A DNA stretch of 9,304 bases from CAVZLD01 sp964522605 (GTDB lineage Bacteria > Planctomycetota > Planctomycetia > Pirellulales > Pirellulaceae): positions 1 to 9,304 of the forward strand of contig CAZFWV010000270.1 in assembly GCA_964522605.1 (NCBI GenBank), read 5' to 3'. The first letter of the stretch is position 1. The number at the start of each line of letters is the position of its first letter. The notes below the pieces were generated by a model that was given only the letters and a program-made list of their open reading frames with translations, searched no databases and was not told where the DNA came from. Shown one piece after another: positions 5,520 through 9,304 of this stretch. A program made the translations under genes and the position numbers.

Positions 5520-6995
5520 ATGGCAAAAAAGACGGTTTCATCCAAGGCTCAGGCGGACATCGGGATCATTGGGCTGGCGGTGATGGGCGAGAACTTGATT
5601 CTGAACATGGAGCGGAACGGATTCACCGTCGCTTGTTACAATCGCACGACCAGTAAGGTCGACGATTTCGTCCAGGGACGTGCGGCGGGAAAGAAGATCA
5701 TCGGTTGTCATTCTGTGAAAGAATTCTGCGCAGCGCTCAAGCGTCCGCGGAAAGTGATGCTGATGGTCAAGGCCGGTCCGCCGGTGGATGATTTCATCGA
5801 GCAGGTCCTGCCCTATTTGGAACCCGGCGACATCATTATTGATGGAGGAAACTCCCACTTTCCCGACACGACACGCCGAACAAAATACGTCGAAAGCAAG
5901 AAACTGTTGTATATCGGAACTGGCGTTTCGGGCGGAGAAGAAGGGGCGCTCTGGGGACCGTCCATTATGCCGGGTGGATCAAAAGCGGCCTGGAAATCGG
6001 TACGCAAGATCTTTCAGACCATTGCGGCGCATACCGACGAGGGGGAACCGTGCTGCGATTGGGTGGGAGAAGATGGAGCCGGTCACTTCGTCAAAATGGT
6101 TCACAATGGCATCGAGTACGGCGACATGCAGTTGATCTGCGAGACGTACCAGATGATGAAGTTCGGCCTGGGGATGTCGAACGAGGAGATGGAAAAGGTC
6201 TTTGACCGCTGGAACCGTGGGATTCTTGATTCCTATTTGATCCAGATCACTCGTGATATCCTCGGTTATCGCGACGAAGACGGGAACGCAACACTTGACC
6301 TGATTCTCGACACGGCAGGCCAGAAAGGTACCGGAAAGTGGACCGTGATCGAGGCGGCGAATCTCGGAATGCCGCTGACGCTGATTGGCGAAGCCGTTTT
6401 TGCTCGCTGTCTTTCCGCAATTAAGGAAGAGCGGGTCACGGCTTCCAAGGTGTTGAAGGGACCGCGCAAGAAGTTTCGCGGCGACACGAAGCGGATGGTG
6501 AATGATCTAATGCAGGCGCTGTATGCCTCGAAGATCGTCTCCTATGCCCAAGGTTACCAGCTCATGCGCGCCGCGGCGGAAGAGTATCGTTGGAAGTTGA
6601 ATTACGGAGGCATCGCGCTGATGTGGCGCGGCGGGTGCATCATTCGTTCCGTCTTTCTCGGCAAGATCAAGCAAGCATTCGACCGCGATCCGGAGCTGAC
6701 CAATCTGCTCCTCGACCCGTTCTTTACCGAGGCCGTGGCTAAGGCACAAGCCGCTTGGCGCCGGGTCGTGGCCGCGGCGGTGGAAAGCGGCACTCCAATT
6801 CCTGCGATCAGTTCTGCGCTGGCCTACTACGATGGCTATCGCTGCGAGCGGCTTCCGGCGAATCTGCTACAAGCCCAACGCGACTATTTCGGAGCTCACA
6901 CCTACGAACGAGTCGACAAGCCGCGAGGCAAGTTCTTCCACACGAATTGGACCGGTCGCGGCGGAACGACCGCCTCGTCAACTTACGTCGTCTAA
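5520..6995 (+). CDS. gnd: 6-phosphogluconate dehydrogenase, NADP+-dependent, decarboxylating
   Basis: Converts 6-phosphogluconate to ribulose-5-phosphate, CO2 and NADPH, the last oxidative pentose phosphate step, in the cytosol. The 491-residue product is slightly longer than the usual 470 or so of the homodimeric class because of a short N-terminal extension. The Rossmann motif is GIIGLAVMG (15-23). NRT (41-43) places Arg42 to hold the NADP 2'-phosphate. GGNSHFPDT and VSGGEEGA (136-143) bind substrate. GHFVKMVHNGIEYGD (188-202) supplies the catalytic Lys192 and Glu199. QKGTGKWT and the C-terminal FFHTNWTGRGG complete the family pattern. A clear AAGGAG (5505-5510), nine bases before ATG, fixes the start. 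It sits between the mannonate-type SDR and zwf, 24 bp before the latter, so the two oxidative-branch enzymes are surely co-transcribed. No truncation or odd residue was seen. Confidence 0.97.
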   Translation: MAKKTVSSKAQADIGIIGLAVMGENLILNMERNGFTVACYNRTTSKVDDFVQGRAAGKKIIGCHSVKEFCAALKRPRKVMLMVKAGPPVDDFIEQVLPYLEPGDIIIDGGNSHFPDTTRRTKYVESKKLLYIGTGVSGGEEGALWGPSIMPGGSKAAWKSVRKIFQTIAAHTDEGEPCCDWVGEDGAGHFVKMVHNGIEYGDMQLICETYQMMKFGLGMSNEEMEKVFDRWNRGILDSYLIQITRDILGYRDEDGNATLDLILDTAGQKGTGKWTVIEAANLGMPLTLIGEAVFARCLSAIKEERVTASKVLKGPRKKFRGDTKRMVNDLMQALYASKIVSYAQGYQLMRAAAEEYRWKLNYGGIALMWRGGCIIRSVFLGKIKQAFDRDPELTNLLLDPFFTEAVAKAQAAWRRVVAAAVESGTPIPAISSALAYYDGYRCERLPANLLQAQRDYFGAHTYERVDKPRGKFFHTNWTGRGGTTASSTYVV

Positions 6996-7019
6996 TCGGC
7001 AGGAAAAGGACCAGATCGG

Positions 7020-8477
<1,458 letters not shown>

Positions 8478-8481
8478 GCTT

Positions 8482-8517
8482 GGTCTCACGAGCAAGAGAA
8501 GGGAACTCGCGGAGACC
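8482..8517 (+). promoter_or_regulatory. Hairpin over the dus ribosome-binding site
   Basis: GGTCTC (8482-8487) pairs with GAGACC (8512-8517), and CGAG (8489-8492) pairs with CTCG (8506-8509), with a small internal loop and a 13-nt purine-rich terminal loop. The downstream arm contains GGAG (8511-8514), the likely Shine-Dalgarno of dus, eight bases before its ATG. No T run follows, so a terminator is unlikely. Folding could lower translation of dus relative to zwf; this is inferred from pairing only. Confidence 0.5.
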
Positions 8518-8522
8518 GTTAC

Positions 8523-9304
8523 ATGAGGGAAGAAACCCTACCAGCCCCTGTGCTGCCGCTGCCCGATCTGCGGATTGGATCCGTCGATGTTGGCTTTCCC
8601 GTCGTGCAGGCGGCCTTGTCGGGCTACAGTGACTTGCCGATGCGCGTGATTGCGCGCCGGATGGGTGCCAGCTATTCGCTCTGCGAAGTGATGCTCGACC
8701 AATTCCTCGTCGTCGTGAAAACCGCGCGTCGGCGGAATCAACACTATTTGCAGATCGCGGACGAAGAGCACCCGGTAGGGGGTCAGTTGATGGGAGCCGA
8801 ACCGGAGCAGTTTGCCGCGGGGGCGCGGCGACTTGTCGAGGCCGGCTTCGACGTGATCGATATTAATTTTGGCTGCCCGGTGAAGAAGGTTCTGGGACGG
8901 TGTCGGGGCGGCTACTTGCTCAGTCAGCCCGAGATCGCGCTCCAGATCATTCGCAGCACTCGCGATGTCGTCCCAGAACGAATCCCGGTTACGGTCAAGA
9001 TGCGACGCGGGTTGGATGACTCGTCGGCCAGTCGAGATCGCTTCTTTCAAATCCTGGATGGCGCGTTTGCCGCCGGCGTGAGTGCGATCACGGTTCATGG
9101 ACGGACCGTTCGACAACGGTATGTCGGGCGGAGCAATTGGGATTTTCTGCGACAGGTCAAGCAGCACGCCGGTTCCCGCACGATTCTCGGCAGCGGGGAT
9201 CTGTTTTCGGCGAACGATTGTCTGCGCATGATTGCGCAGACCGGAGTGGATGGGGTTACGGTAGCGCGAGGCGCGATCGGGAATCCCTGGATCTTCCAGC
9301 AGGT
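8523..9304 (+). CDS. tRNA-dihydrouridine synthase (Dus/NifR3 family), 3' end cut by window
   Basis: FMN-dependent enzyme that reduces specific uridines in the tRNA D loop to dihydrouridine. The visible 260 residues cover the TIM-barrel. QAALSGYSDLPMR (29-41) replaces the usual APMAGVTDxPFR FMN loop. NFGCPVKK (115-122) holds the catalytic Cys118. VKMRRG lies on the next strands. HGR (192-194) and the GSGDL strand follow, and ARGAIGNPW (248-256) is the FMN-phosphate site near the right edge. The C-terminal helical tRNA-binding domain lies outside the window. The segment after Cys118 reads VLGRCRGGYLL, longer and more basic than the common KLGGSALL. GGAG (8511-8514) supports the ATG. It trails zwf by 45 bp, perhaps as a transcript rider without metabolic link. 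Family is sure; which Dus (A, B or C) is not, although DusB-like is my best guess. Confidence 0.9.
   Translation, partial: MREETLPAPVLPLPDLRIGSVDVGFPVVQAALSGYSDLPMRVIARRMGASYSLCEVMLDQFLVVVKTARRRNQHYLQIADEEHPVGGQLMGAEPEQFAAGARRLVEAGFDVIDINFGCPVKKVLGRCRGGYLLSQPEIALQIIRSTRDVVPERIPVTVKMRRGLDDSSASRDRFFQILDGAFAAGVSAITVHGRTVRQRYVGRSNWDFLRQVKQHAGSRTILGSGDLFSANDCLRMIAQTGVDGVTVARGAIGNPWIFQQ

Overview
The window reads as a chromosomal stretch from a moderately GC-rich bacterium. I think Planctomycetota (Pirellulales-like) is the most likely source. The reasons are the gene mix (a PPi-type phosphofructokinase beside LarA-like, SDR and HAD proteins of a style I associate with that phylum), promoters of TTGA(C/T)-N17-TAC form, and a main gene without a Shine-Dalgarno site. 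This assignment is inference. No phage, transposon, CRISPR or plasmid signal was seen.

Layout: the left edge holds a partial tRNA-Cys(GCA) on the minus strand with its own promoter (1-91). After about 280 non-coding bases comes a small, very arginine-rich protein of unknown function (372-704). A good sigma70-type promoter (741-769) and a hairpin-bearing leader precede a pyrophosphate-type 6-phosphofructokinase (871-2166). A 222-bp gap follows. Then six plus-strand genes are packed with gaps of 39, 53, 45, 24 and 45 bp: a HAD phosphatase-like protein (2389-3255), a LarA-family nickel-pincer racemase/epimerase homologue (3295-4563), a short-chain dehydrogenase of the D-mannonate oxidoreductase type (4617-5474), 6-phosphogluconate dehydrogenase gnd (5520-6995), glucose-6-phosphate dehydrogenase zwf (7020-8477), and a tRNA-dihydrouridine synthase cut by the right edge (8523-9304).

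How the genes may work together: Pfp handles the reversible fructose-6-P/fructose-1,6-bisP step. Zwf and Gnd form the oxidative pentose phosphate branch, although no 6-phosphogluconolactonase lies in the window. The LarA homologue and the SDR can be joined through D-mannonate: some LarA homologues interconvert D-gluconate and D-mannonate (C2 epimers), and mannonate oxidoreductases interconvert D-mannonate and D-fructuronate. This suggests, but does not prove, a hexuronate-mannonate-gluconate route feeding 6-phosphogluconate and Gnd. The HAD protein could act on a sugar (acid) phosphate nearby. This is the most interesting idea in the window and rests on gene context plus conserved catalytic residues.
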